From: Muriicola sp041358175 | GTDB taxonomy: Bacteria; Bacteroidota; Bacteroidia; Flavobacteriales; Flavobacteriaceae | Direction: 5' to 3' | Assembly: GCF_041358175.1 (NCBI RefSeq) | Contig: NZ_JBGKBE010000002.1 | Coordinates: forward strand, 62,001 to 126,000 | DNA: 64,000 nt | Part shown: positions 26,361-33,379 of the stretch, piece by piece | How the letters are laid out: each line of letters begins with the position of its first letter | How positions within the stretch are numbered: position 1 is the stretch's first letter | Translations under genes and position numbers: made by a program | The notes under the pieces: generated by a model | Databases searched by the model: none | Told to the model about the DNA's origin: nothing | The model's input: the letters and a program-made list of their open reading frames with translations, nothing else

Positions 26361-26389
26361 AGAGGTAGTTTGCGCTACCTCTTTTTTTT
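26361..26389 (+). terminator. Terminator of dnaK
   Basis: Stem AGAGGTAG (26361-26368) and CTACCTCT (26375-26382), loop TTTGCG, then an eight-base T-run. It begins 22 bases after the dnaK stop. Confidence 0.92.
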
Positions 26390-26399
26390 CGGCATATAA

Positions 26400-26434
26400 T
26401 TTGTTTTCCATTGAAGAAAGAAGCCGTAATTTTG
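26400..26434 (+). promoter_or_regulatory. Promoter with almost no leader before gene at 26440
   Basis: TTTG at 26400-26403, a 23-base spacer, then TAATTTTG at 26427-26434, an exact -7 core. The ATG at 26440 starts only 5 bases further, so the mRNA would be leaderless or nearly so. Confidence 0.5.
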
Positions 26435-26439
26435 AATCG

Positions 26440-27390
26440 ATGGTAAAAAACTACTTCAGGCATTGTTTCTTAAAAATACAGCTGGTCGTCATGATCTTGC
26501 TGGTCATGTCTTTAAACGGGCAGGAACCTCGCGTATTTAACACTTCAGATTTCCAGTTAGTAGGTAAGGTAAAGAGGTGTCTCGTGATTACCGATTACGG
26601 AAAAGAATCTTTTGAATTTGATCCTGAAGGGGTATTGACCAAAGTCACTACTCTGTACAGTGATACTGATTACGATATCACTTATTACAGGTATTCCGGA
26701 GGCTTACTCACGGAAAAACGTTTAGAAAATTACAGGGAAGACAGTCTGGACAGGCAAACCTCCCTCGCACATATTTATAGTATCGACACTTTGCTCAATA
26801 AGGTGGTTAAGGAAAGCGTATATTCCTACCAAAGGGAATTCCTCGATCAGTTTCAGTATAAATATGATGGAAGCGGCAATCTTATGGCTATTATCAGAAC
26901 TACCAATGAAGGGATTGATGACACCCAGATCAGTTATGACACCCTCAGAGGTGAAGTCACTAAAACCTTCAACGTAAATGGCATAACTGAAAGATCTGTT
27001 CGTACAGGGGAAAAGAATGAAAAAGGACAATTACTTAGTGTAGAACTCGAAAAAATCTTTCTGAAAGGAGAGCCCTACAAGGCTACTGAATCGTTTACAG
27101 ACACCCTTGGGAGAAAGATCAGGGAATTTAAATTCGACTATGATAATGGGAAGTCGAGTTTTGTAAAGACGGAGGAGATCAACTACGAATACGGCGAACA
27201 GGGATTCCTAAAAGCAAAAATCCAGAAGTCAGACAAACAGGAAAGCAGGCAGGAATTCATCTATCAGTTCGATGGCCATAATCCACCAAACTGGATCAAG
27301 ATGATCATCACCCCTGATAATCGTTATACAACGCGCAGGATCACCTATTACGAGGAGGATACTTCTAAAACTGCGGAAGAGGAAAATTAA
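26440..27390 (+). CDS. Secreted protein of unknown function
   Basis: About 316 residues from the ATG at 26440. The longer frame to 26353 would include the dnaK terminator, so it is rejected. The N-terminus is a signal peptide (LVVMILLVMSLNGQEP). The mature part is beta-rich with many Tyr, Asp and Gly-Asn turns (YSGGLLTEKRLENY, YDGSGNLMAIIR), reminiscent of YD/RHS-like hairpin repeats but much shorter. I cannot name the family. Convergent with the next gene; a hairpin overlaps both ends. Confidence 0.8.
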   Translation: MVKNYFRHCFLKIQLVVMILLVMSLNGQEPRVFNTSDFQLVGKVKRCLVITDYGKESFEFDPEGVLTKVTTLYSDTDYDITYYRYSGGLLTEKRLENYREDSLDRQTSLAHIYSIDTLLNKVVKESVYSYQREFLDQFQYKYDGSGNLMAIIRTTNEGIDDTQISYDTLRGEVTKTFNVNGITERSVRTGEKNEKGQLLSVELEKIFLKGEPYKATESFTDTLGRKIREFKFDYDNGKSSFVKTEEINYEYGEQGFLKAKIQKSDKQESRQEFIYQFDGHNPPNWIKMIITPDNRYTTRRITYYEEDTSKTAEEEN

Positions 27391-27392
27391 AC

Positions 27393-27417
27393 AAGCTGCG
27401 GATTATTCCAGCTTTTT
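27393..27417 (+). terminator. Candidate terminator over a convergent stop codon
   Basis: AAGCTG (27393-27398) and CAGCTT (27409-27414) with T residues to 27416. The loop contains the stop codon of the minus-strand gene 27403-28110. Weak stem; plausible only. Confidence 0.45.
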
Positions 27418-28110
27418 GGAACACTCGATCATTGCAAAAAGTGCCTTGTTGTGCATGGCAACTGCCTGGGACATATAAAATGCCCTTATCGACTCCAGAC
27501 TTTCCGCCCGAAGTTCGTTCTCTGTTTTTAACTTTCTTGAGACTAAAATTTGCATTGCCTTTTCACAATGGAAGAGCTTGCCAAGTTCGCGAATCGTTCT
27601 TTCGAGTTCGGCCAGTTCGGCTTCAGCCTGCTGCTTGTAATTCATTTTGATTTCCCAGTCGGCTAATTCATCTGCTTTAGAATCAGTAGCAATGATCTCC
27701 TTAAGGGGATTTTCGGCAGAGGTTTCTTCGGGGGTCTCCTGATAGATATCGCCCATGGTACAAACATCCAAATTGTTGAGTAGCTGTTCAGCGTTTTCAA
27801 GGGCTTTTTTGGTGTAAAACCGACCCATATCCCATTTTTCCTGATTTAATGCCGACTCTAAATTTTCAATCCCGTCAAGAATAGGATTAATTGCCTTCTG
27901 ACAACCACAATTTTCATTTTGCGTTTTCGCCTTTTCAAAGGCAGACAAGGCCCTTTCCGCGTAATATTGCTGATGTTCAAAGTTATTGGCTTCCATCGAA
28001 TTTTTTGCATGAGAAAGGCTATAGCCCGCTGAAGCATAGGCATTGTTGCAGTTAGCTGAACCACTTGCAATTGCAAAAAAGGTCAGCACAAAGGCGAGGA
28101 TGAATTTCAT
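27403..28110 (-). CDS. Secreted helical protein of unknown function
   Basis: A 235-residue protein with a type I signal peptide cut near ASGSA (about 19). The mature sequence is helical, with repeat-like segments (AKNSMEANNFEHQQYYAERA and ENLESALNQEKWDMGRFYTK) and a few Cys residues, including CGC near 73. An acidic linker rich in Glu and Thr near 125-140 separates the two helical halves. Probably periplasmic. I do not recognise the family. Confidence 0.8.
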   Translation of the reverse strand: MKFILAFVLTFFAIASGSANCNNAYASAGYSLSHAKNSMEANNFEHQQYYAERALSAFEKAKTQNENCGCQKAINPILDGIENLESALNQEKWDMGRFYTKKALENAEQLLNNLDVCTMGDIYQETPEETSAENPLKEIIATDSKADELADWEIKMNYKQQAEAELAELERTIRELGKLFHCEKAMQILVSRKLKTENELRAESLESIRAFYMSQAVAMHNKALFAMIECSKKLE

Positions 28111-28237
28111 AGATAGTTTTCTGCAGTTAAGGATATAATTGGGGTATTCAACAACTGGATTGATAGAACGCCCTCTAGGGGGCTTTATTGTCTCTAACAG
28201 GGGTTAAATTCTAACAGAGAAAAACAAGTCTTGAGGA

Positions 28238-28822
28238 TCATTCTCCGGCTGAGCTCAACAAATCTGTTTTTGTATTTTTCCAGGACTCAGGAAACAAGCC
28301 ATAACAGCAGGTATTTCTTTTAAATCCATCGGTGAGATATACATTTTTACGCAGTATTCCTTCGAGTACGGCTCCCAGCTTTTCCACAGCCTTTCTCGAG
28401 CGGACATTTCTTTCATCAATCCGGAATTCGACCTTTTCAAATTGCAAAGTCTGAAATGCATAATCGATCATTAGTTGTTTCATATGGGTGTTAAGTCCGC
28501 TCCCTTGATATTCTCGCCCCAACCAGGTTGCCCCGATATGAAGGACTTTATTTTTCCAGTCGATGTGCATATACCGCGTACAACCGGCAGGGGTGCCTGT
28601 ATTTTTGTCGTAGACCAGGAAGGGGATGGCAAGATTTTTGTCCCTTTGGTCCAAAGCATCAGTTATATAGGCCCTTAAGGCCGTCTCTGAGTCGATCTCT
28701 GAAGGGGAATACCTGGTCAGGCCGGGTTCCATGGCAATATGCAGCAACTGTTCACAATGGCTGAGGGATAAAGGGATAAGTTTTACCCGACTATCTTCGA
28801 GGCTGATGTTTTTGAGTTTCAC
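28238..28822 (-). CDS. GNAT acetyltransferase, RimJ/RimL type
   Basis: A 194-residue N-acetyltransferase of the Acetyltransf_3 group. Signs are LIPLSLSHCEQLLHIA at the start, the acetyl-CoA loop WLGREYQGSGLNTHMKQL and the C-terminal EKVEFRIDERNVRSRKAVEKLGAVLEGILRK pattern. It transfers acetyl to an amine of an unknown small molecule or protein N-terminus. The start is GTG at 28820-28822, which overlaps the stop of the esterase gene by four bases (GTGA). The two are therefore translationally coupled. Confidence 0.9.
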   Translation of the reverse strand: MKLKNISLEDSRVKLIPLSLSHCEQLLHIAMEPGLTRYSPSEIDSETALRAYITDALDQRDKNLAIPFLVYDKNTGTPAGCTRYMHIDWKNKVLHIGATWLGREYQGSGLNTHMKQLMIDYAFQTLQFEKVEFRIDERNVRSRKAVEKLGAVLEGILRKNVYLTDGFKRNTCCYGLFPESWKNTKTDLLSSAGE

Positions 28823-29460
28823 GGCAAACGGTTGATGATTTCTTTTTTAACTACATGCCCGCCGTCAAAGATGTCGATAACGGCCTTTCCACTAAAGAGA
28901 TTTTCAATTTTCTTTTTTTCTATTGCCCAACGTTCAGGGGTAATGTACTCATCTTCCCTGCCAACTATAAATTTTATTTTTGTCCCTTCCGAAAGATGGG
29001 TTATATCGTCAGCTTCCAACTCGTTAGGTATTCCCCCCGAATAGAGAATCAAATGGTCGCATTTTATCTTTCTTTTCGCAACCCACCTCATAGCAATAGA
29101 GACACCCTGGGAATACCCGAATATCACCAGCCTGACATTCTCAGGCAGCGATTCATGCTGTATTACCGAATCGATATAAGCCATGAGATTGTCAATTTCC
29201 ATTTCGGTATCTTCTTTGGTAAGCCAGCTTGCTCCTACGTGTTTAAATTGACCATTCATATAATATTTAGAGGGTGCCTGCGGGGCAATGAGGTAGTGCT
29301 TACCAGGATCGAGATCCTTAAAATACTTAAGGAAGAACCTGCTGAGGTACCCCATCCCGTGAAATACAACCCACACATAGGCAGTTTCAGGATGAAGGTG
29401 ATTTAAGGTAGCATACGTTTTACGGGAAATAAATTTGATTTCTTTCTGACTCAGATCCAT
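28819..29460 (-). CDS. Alpha/beta-hydrolase, carboxylesterase/phospholipase type
   Basis: A 213-residue cytoplasmic hydrolase of the YpfH/EstB-like carboxylesterase family. The triad is visible: Ser117 in GYSQG, Asp170 in VGREDEY and His202 in FDGGHVV. The oxyanion region is FHGMGY and the middle holds APQAPSKYY. It hydrolyses short acyl esters; the real substrate is unknown. First gene of the pair with the coupled acetyltransferase. Confidence 0.92.
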   Translation of the reverse strand: MDLSQKEIKFISRKTYATLNHLHPETAYVWVVFHGMGYLSRFFLKYFKDLDPGKHYLIAPQAPSKYYMNGQFKHVGASWLTKEDTEMEIDNLMAYIDSVIQHESLPENVRLVIFGYSQGVSIAMRWVAKRKIKCDHLILYSGGIPNELEADDITHLSEGTKIKFIVGREDEYITPERWAIEKKKIENLFSGKAVIDIFDGGHVVKKEIINRLP

Positions 29461-29518
29461 ATCTAAAATTACAAAATCTACACTTCCTTCGGCCTATAAT
29501 CTATATCATAATAGTTAA

Positions 29519-29552
29519 TAAAAAAGCGCAGGATTTACATCTTGCGCTTTTC
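29519..29552 (-). terminator. Terminator after gene 29593-30114
   Basis: GCGCAGGAT / ATCTTGCGC (29526-29547 region) form a stem with one G-U pair and a TTAC loop, with an A-run before and T-run after. On the minus strand it ends the secreted-protein gene at 29593-30114 about 40 bases after its stop. Confidence 0.85.
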
Positions 29553-29592
29553 AACTGCTAACAGTTCATCACCTCACTGCTTGGATTGACTT

Positions 29593-30114
29593 TTAATTCT
29601 GTGCCAACTGATACACTTCATTGACATCCAGTTTTAGATTTTTCTTCAGCCCGTCTTTAACTAACTGGACCTTAGCTACTTTCGAAACATCTCTGTCGTC
29701 ATAATAGGAGACTATGTAGATGTCCTTATGGATTTTCCATCCCGGATGGCTTTTGTAGATATGCTCCCTCACCGCAACGGGCAATGTGATATCCTTGAAG
29801 CGTTCATATGATTGCAGAATTTTGCCTTCCGAATCATAGGTAGCGATAATTGAGCCGTTGTTTTGCTCAAAAAATACTTCGTAAGCTTCAAACTGCCCGT
29901 TGTAAATATCCAATTCTGTTATATCGAATCGGGCCGCTTTTCGTTCCAGATTCTGAACTGATGGTGGCATATTTTTATCCACTACAGTGTTTTCATATTC
30001 CAGGTTTAACGGACTAACCGTTACTCCTTTCAATTCAATGGCTTCTTTTTCTTCCTGAGCGAAGCCTGCACTAACAATGCTCAATAACATTAAACTTAAA
30101 ACTGTTTTTTTCAT
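29593..30114 (-). CDS. Secreted protein, paralogue A of a tandem pair
   Basis: About 173 residues from the ATG at 30112-30114, where a signal peptide starts (MKKTVLSLMLLSIVSAGFAQ). The mature domain shares long similar stretches with the gene at 30258-30761: FEAYEVFFEQNNGSIIATYD, then ERFKDITLP and VSYYDDRDVSKVAKVQLVKDG. The pattern resembles small PepSY/BLIP-like alpha-beta periplasmic domains, but I cannot assign it firmly. Own terminator; the 144-base gap to its paralogue allows a separate promoter. Probably arose by duplication. Confidence 0.82.
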   Translation of the reverse strand: MKKTVLSLMLLSIVSAGFAQEEKEAIELKGVTVSPLNLEYENTVVDKNMPPSVQNLERKAARFDITELDIYNGQFEAYEVFFEQNNGSIIATYDSEGKILQSYERFKDITLPVAVREHIYKSHPGWKIHKDIYIVSYYDDRDVSKVAKVQLVKDGLKKNLKLDVNEVYQLAQN

Positions 30115-30151
30115 GATGAATGATTTTATATGATTAATATTAAGCAGTGAA

Positions 30152-30180
30152 GTCAATCAACGGAGATTGACATGATGATG
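30152..30180. repeat. Inverted repeat plus shared 15-mer upstream of paralogue A
   Basis: GTCAATC (30152-30158) and GATTGAC (30165-30171), loop AACGGA. The right part runs into ATTGACATGATGATG (30166-30180), which recurs exactly at 30779-30793 in front of the paralogue B gene. A shared operator or leader element is likely. Confidence 0.5.
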
Positions 30181-30257
30181 TATTTTAATCCATGAACTTA
30201 TGCTGATGTGCTGCATGGATGGGAGTTAAAGAGGTTCTGAATTAGTACCCTCTTACT

Positions 30258-30761
30258 CTAGATCTCAATTCTTAGGTTTTTACGCTCCCCGTCCTTTCTG
30301 AGTTGAATTTTGCATACCTTTTTTACTTCCTTATTACCGTAGTAGGAGACCATATACAGATCTGAATGTATGGTCCACCCCGGATTCTCAGAATGAATCT
30401 TGTTCCTGATGAATTCAGGCAGGGTGATATCCTTAAAGCGTTCGGAAGTTTGTATGATCTTTCCGTGCTGATCATAAGTGGCAATGATGGTACCGTTGTT
30501 TTGTGAGAAGATGACCTCGTAGGCTTCAAAATTCCCGTCATAAACGGGGTTTTCTAAAATATTATACCTGGCAGCTTTATTCTCCAGTTTGGTGACAGCT
30601 TCCGGCATTCTTTCGTCAACTACGGAATTGACATATGAAATATTTAAAGGTCTTACCGTGATTAATTTTAGATCTACTGTACTTGGAGCTCTATACAGTT
30701 CCTGGGAAAATGCGTTGGAGCACAAAAATGCAGCAACAATGCTGATACATAGTGTTTTCAT
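30258..30761 (-). CDS. Secreted protein, paralogue B of a tandem pair
   Basis: A 167-residue protein with a signal peptide cut near NAFSQE. The mature part matches its neighbour at 29593-30114 nearly throughout: RPLNISY, VVDERMPEAV, FEAYEVIFSQNNGTIIATYD, ERFKDITLP, GWTIHSDLYMVSYYGNKEVKKVCKIQLRKDG. The N-terminal 20 residues and the C-terminal end differ. Function unknown; the pair probably acts in the periplasm. A Crp/Fnr regulator gene lies upstream on the same strand. Confidence 0.82.
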   Translation of the reverse strand: MKTLCISIVAAFLCSNAFSQELYRAPSTVDLKLITVRPLNISYVNSVVDERMPEAVTKLENKAARYNILENPVYDGNFEAYEVIFSQNNGTIIATYDQHGKIIQTSERFKDITLPEFIRNKIHSENPGWTIHSDLYMVSYYGNKEVKKVCKIQLRKDGERKNLRIEI

Positions 30762-30778
30762 GGTGGATTAGTTTTTTG

Positions 30779-30793
30779 ATTGACATGATGATG
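30779..30793. repeat. Second copy of the 15-mer upstream of paralogue B
   Basis: ATTGACATGATGATG, identical to 30166-30180. Here it lies 17 bases upstream of the paralogue B ATG (30759-30761), against 51 bases in front of paralogue A. Confidence 0.5.
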
Positions 30794-30895
30794 AATATAA
30801 TAACCTTTGATTAGTGTTAAGGTACTAAGCCTTTGCCCTAGCCGGGTGTGCCCTAGGTAACACTTTAAGACTATTTTAGGAAAAGGGGTGTGAAA

Positions 30896-31603
30896 TTAGA
30901 CGCGACTGTGATCAAATTCCCGTTTAAGGGCATCGATTGAAGTAATCCTCATATATTTTCTTTTCACCTCCAGTATGCCCTGATCTTTAAAAAAATTGAT
31001 GTGCCTGTTTACCACGGATCTCGTAGTTCCTATTAATGCACCGATTTCATCGTGAGAAAGATCGTTGATGTGCTGGATGACCCCTGTATTTTTATCCATA
31101 TTCTGATACAGCAATTTTGCCAGCCTGGTAGGGATGTCCTCCATTACAATATTGGTGACCGAATTTTCCAGTGTCTGGATTTTCAGGGCCATATATTTCA
31201 TCAGGGATAAACTGAAATCGTGATTCTTCTTCAACCAGTTTTTCATCTCCGGAAGCGGAACGTATAATAATTCGGTTCTCTCCAGGGTTTCGTAATAGAC
31301 TTTTCGTTTTAAACCTCCGAAAAGGGACATCACACTAAAAACATCCTGAGGGACTAAAAGGGTAAGAGTGAGTTGTCGATCATTCTTTGTGTCGTAGACA
31401 TAGACCTTTAGTTTTCCGGTAATAACAAAAAAGAAATGATGAGAAGTGTCGCTGGTGTCGATAACGCAGGTTCTGTTTGTACAAACCCGACTTTTAGTTA
31501 AATGCAAAAGTTCATTAATTGAATCAGCGGATACACCTTTAAATAAAGGGTTATTCAAGAAAGTTTCAAAATAATACCTGTACCGTTCTAATTCAACATT
31601 CAC
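30896..31603 (-). CDS. Crp/Fnr-family transcriptional regulator
   Basis: A 235-residue regulator. An N-terminal cyclic-nucleotide-binding-type beta-roll (about 20-140) is followed by the long dimer helix and a C-terminal HTH_Crp domain (about 170-225) with recognition part GALIGTTRSVVNRHINFFKDQG. There is no Fnr-type N-terminal Cys cluster, although Cys36, Cys41 lie in the roll. The start is GTG at 31601-31603; no in-frame ATG is near. A palindrome TCACAAT-N6-ATTGTGA covers this start codon and suggests self-control. It is divergent from the menaquinone operon, which it may regulate. Confidence 0.92.
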   Translation of the reverse strand: MNVELERYRYYFETFLNNPLFKGVSADSINELLHLTKSRVCTNRTCVIDTSDTSHHFFFVITGKLKVYVYDTKNDRQLTLTLLVPQDVFSVMSLFGGLKRKVYYETLERTELLYVPLPEMKNWLKKNHDFSLSLMKYMALKIQTLENSVTNIVMEDIPTRLAKLLYQNMDKNTGVIQHINDLSHDEIGALIGTTRSVVNRHINFFKDQGILEVKRKYMRITSIDALKREFDHSRV

Positions 31604-31619
31604 AATAATTTCATTGTGA
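31600..31619. promoter_or_regulatory. Palindrome over the start codon of the Crp/Fnr gene
   Basis: TCACAAT (31600-31606), spacer AATTTC, ATTGTGA (31613-31619): a perfect 7-base inverted repeat. Its half-sites are those of the CRP box (TGTGA/TCACA) but in opposite order. It includes the GTG start codon at 31601-31603. Confidence 0.6.
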
Positions 31620-31762
31620 TTACCATCGAATATGAATTAATCTTTGTAGGCTATGTTCAGCTATTGAATCAACGGCTTGCCAATCCAATAACGGAGGTGC
31701 ACATTATTCGGATAATCAGTTAGGTAATTGCTTAAAAGACGACAAAAAAGTAATTATGTTAC

Positions 31763-31841
31763 ACCGATTGGAAGTAAATCTTCATGAAGCTTGTAAGAAT
31801 TCTTATCAGTAGACCGATTGATCTAAATATGCTTAATTTTA
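31763..31841 (+). promoter_or_regulatory. Candidate control region of the men operon
   Basis: ACCGATTG occurs twice, at 31763-31770 and 31813-31820. Between the copies stand two palindromes, CTTCATGAAG (31780-31789) and TAAGAATTCTTA (31794-31805). TAATTTTA at 31834-31841 differs from the TAnnTTTG core by one base and lies 13 bases before the menI ATG. This fits a regulated promoter, though no factor is known. Confidence 0.35.
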
Positions 31842-31854
31842 GCAAAAATTTGAA

Positions 31855-32277
31855 ATGAGCGATCATAAAGCAAAAATCCTGCAGGTCTGTAATGAAATCA
31901 GGAAAAACACCCTGATGGAAACCCTGGAGATTGAATACATTGATGTGGGGGAAAATTTTCTTATTGCCCGAATGCCGGTTAGTTCTAAGGTTCACCAGCC
32001 TGATGGAGTACTTCACGGAGGAGCCACGGTTGCTTTGGCAGAAAGCGTCGGTTCTGCGGCCTCTTACGTCTTCCTGGATGGACAGTCCTTTTATGTGAGG
32101 GGGATAGAGATTGCAGCCAACCACGTTCGCAGTATTAAAGATGGTTGGGTCTACGCCAAGGCGAGTATTATCCATAAAGGCCGAACTACCCAACTGTGGG
32201 AGATCAGAGTGACTGATGAAGAGGATCGTTTAATTTCCCAATGTAAACTCACTACCATTGCCCTCCCGAGAAAATAA
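31855..32277 (+). CDS. menI: Hot-dog thioesterase, probable DHNA-CoA thioesterase
   Basis: A 140-residue PaaI/YdiI-type thioesterase with the family signature HQPDGVLHGGATVALAES; the Glu in ALAES is the expected catalytic residue. It heads the locus with menF and menD and overlaps the menF frame. Release of 1,4-dihydroxy-2-naphthoate from its CoA ester (the MenI step) is therefore the best guess. A general acyl-CoA thioesterase cannot be excluded. Confidence 0.85.
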   Translation: MSDHKAKILQVCNEIRKNTLMETLEIEYIDVGENFLIARMPVSSKVHQPDGVLHGGATVALAESVGSAASYVFLDGQSFYVRGIEIAANHVRSIKDGWVYAKASIIHKGRTTQLWEIRVTDEEDRLISQCKLTTIALPRK

Positions 32278-32293
32278 GTCACATAAAGAGTTG

Positions 32294-33325
32294 ATGTCTG
32301 AGGTAAAAGCTCACCATCAAAGTAGCTTGCCCTTTGTTGTTTTTAAGTACCCCCACAAAAGGGAGCTTAAGGCCATATTACAATCGGACACTAAACTCAA
32401 TTACACTACCGATTTTAAGCATCCGGGTTTTGTTTTTAGTCCTTTTGACGATACACAGGAAACTATACTCATGTCTCCTGATAAGTACATCACGGCTAAA
32501 CTCGACACAGGGATTTTTCGAAAAGATAATAATGTTCCGGATTACCCTGTGGATGGTAAAGAGGCAGTTCGGTACAAAAAAATGGTAGGTGAAGCCGTGA
32601 AAGAAATTCAGAATACGGATCTGAACAAGGTGGTGCTGTCAAGGTCCATGGAGGTGGCCACAGAAAAATCAGCTATTGAAATTTTTAATGAATTGATACT
32701 TGAATATCCCTCCGCATTCTGTTATTGCTGGTACCATCCCCGGGTAGGGTGCTGGATAGGCGCAACACCTGAAATTTTGCTTCAAGTAAAGGGGAATCGG
32801 TTTACTACCGTGGCCCTTGCAGGAACCATAGAGAAATCGGGCGACAAAAAACCCAACTGGACAGAAAAGGAAAAGGAGGAACAGCAGCTTGTAACCCTAT
32901 ACATTGAAGAAGCAATGGCAGGTTTGGGGATTGAAGTAAAGAGTTCAGAAGTCCAGACCACAGATGCCGGTACGCTTTGGCATTTAAAAACGACCATCAC
33001 AGGGGTGGTAAAAGTCGATCAAACTGCAAGGATGATACGAACCCTGCACCCAACGCCAGCGGTTTGTGGTATCCCATTAAAGGAAGCCATGTCGTATATT
33101 AGAAAACATGAAGCTTATAAGCGCAAGTTTTATACCGGTTACCTGGGTGAAATAGAAGTGGAACCGCAACAGGCAACCAGATTGTTTGTCAACCTGAGGT
33201 GTATGGAATTACGCGAAGCCAAAGCCATTATCTATGTAGGAGGTGGGATTACTCAGGATTCGGATCCCTTAAAGGAATGGCAGGAAACGATCGCAAAAAG
33301 TAGGACTATCCTGAAGGTGCTGTAG
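32294..33325 (+). CDS. menF: Isochorismate synthase
   Basis: About 343 residues from the ATG at 32294; a TTG frame opens at 32258 inside menI, but the ATG lies 16 bases after its stop. The chorismate-binding fold is clear in the C-terminal part: VALAGTIEKSG, LHPTPAVCGIPLKEAM, RKFYTGYLGEIE and IYVGGGITQDSDPLKEWQET. It turns chorismate into isochorismate, the first menaquinone step. The salicylate or enterobactin type is less likely, because menD follows directly. Confidence 0.93.
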   Translation: MSEVKAHHQSSLPFVVFKYPHKRELKAILQSDTKLNYTTDFKHPGFVFSPFDDTQETILMSPDKYITAKLDTGIFRKDNNVPDYPVDGKEAVRYKKMVGEAVKEIQNTDLNKVVLSRSMEVATEKSAIEIFNELILEYPSAFCYCWYHPRVGCWIGATPEILLQVKGNRFTTVALAGTIEKSGDKKPNWTEKEKEEQQLVTLYIEEAMAGLGIEVKSSEVQTTDAGTLWHLKTTITGVVKVDQTARMIRTLHPTPAVCGIPLKEAMSYIRKHEAYKRKFYTGYLGEIEVEPQQATRLFVNLRCMELREAKAIIYVGGGITQDSDPLKEWQETIAKSRTILKVL

Positions 33326-33379
33326 AATTATAGAATATCATTGGGAATGCTTCCGATAGGATTGTATTTTTGCCAGCCT

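Noticed and set aside
26353..26439. Longer N-terminus of the secreted protein after dnaK
   Set aside because: It would contain the dnaK terminator and the gene's own promoter; the signal peptide begins at the ATG of 26440.
31759..32193. Minus-strand frame of 144 codons opposite menI
   Set aside because: It lies antisense to a clear thioesterase gene and has no recognisable domain; a shadow frame.
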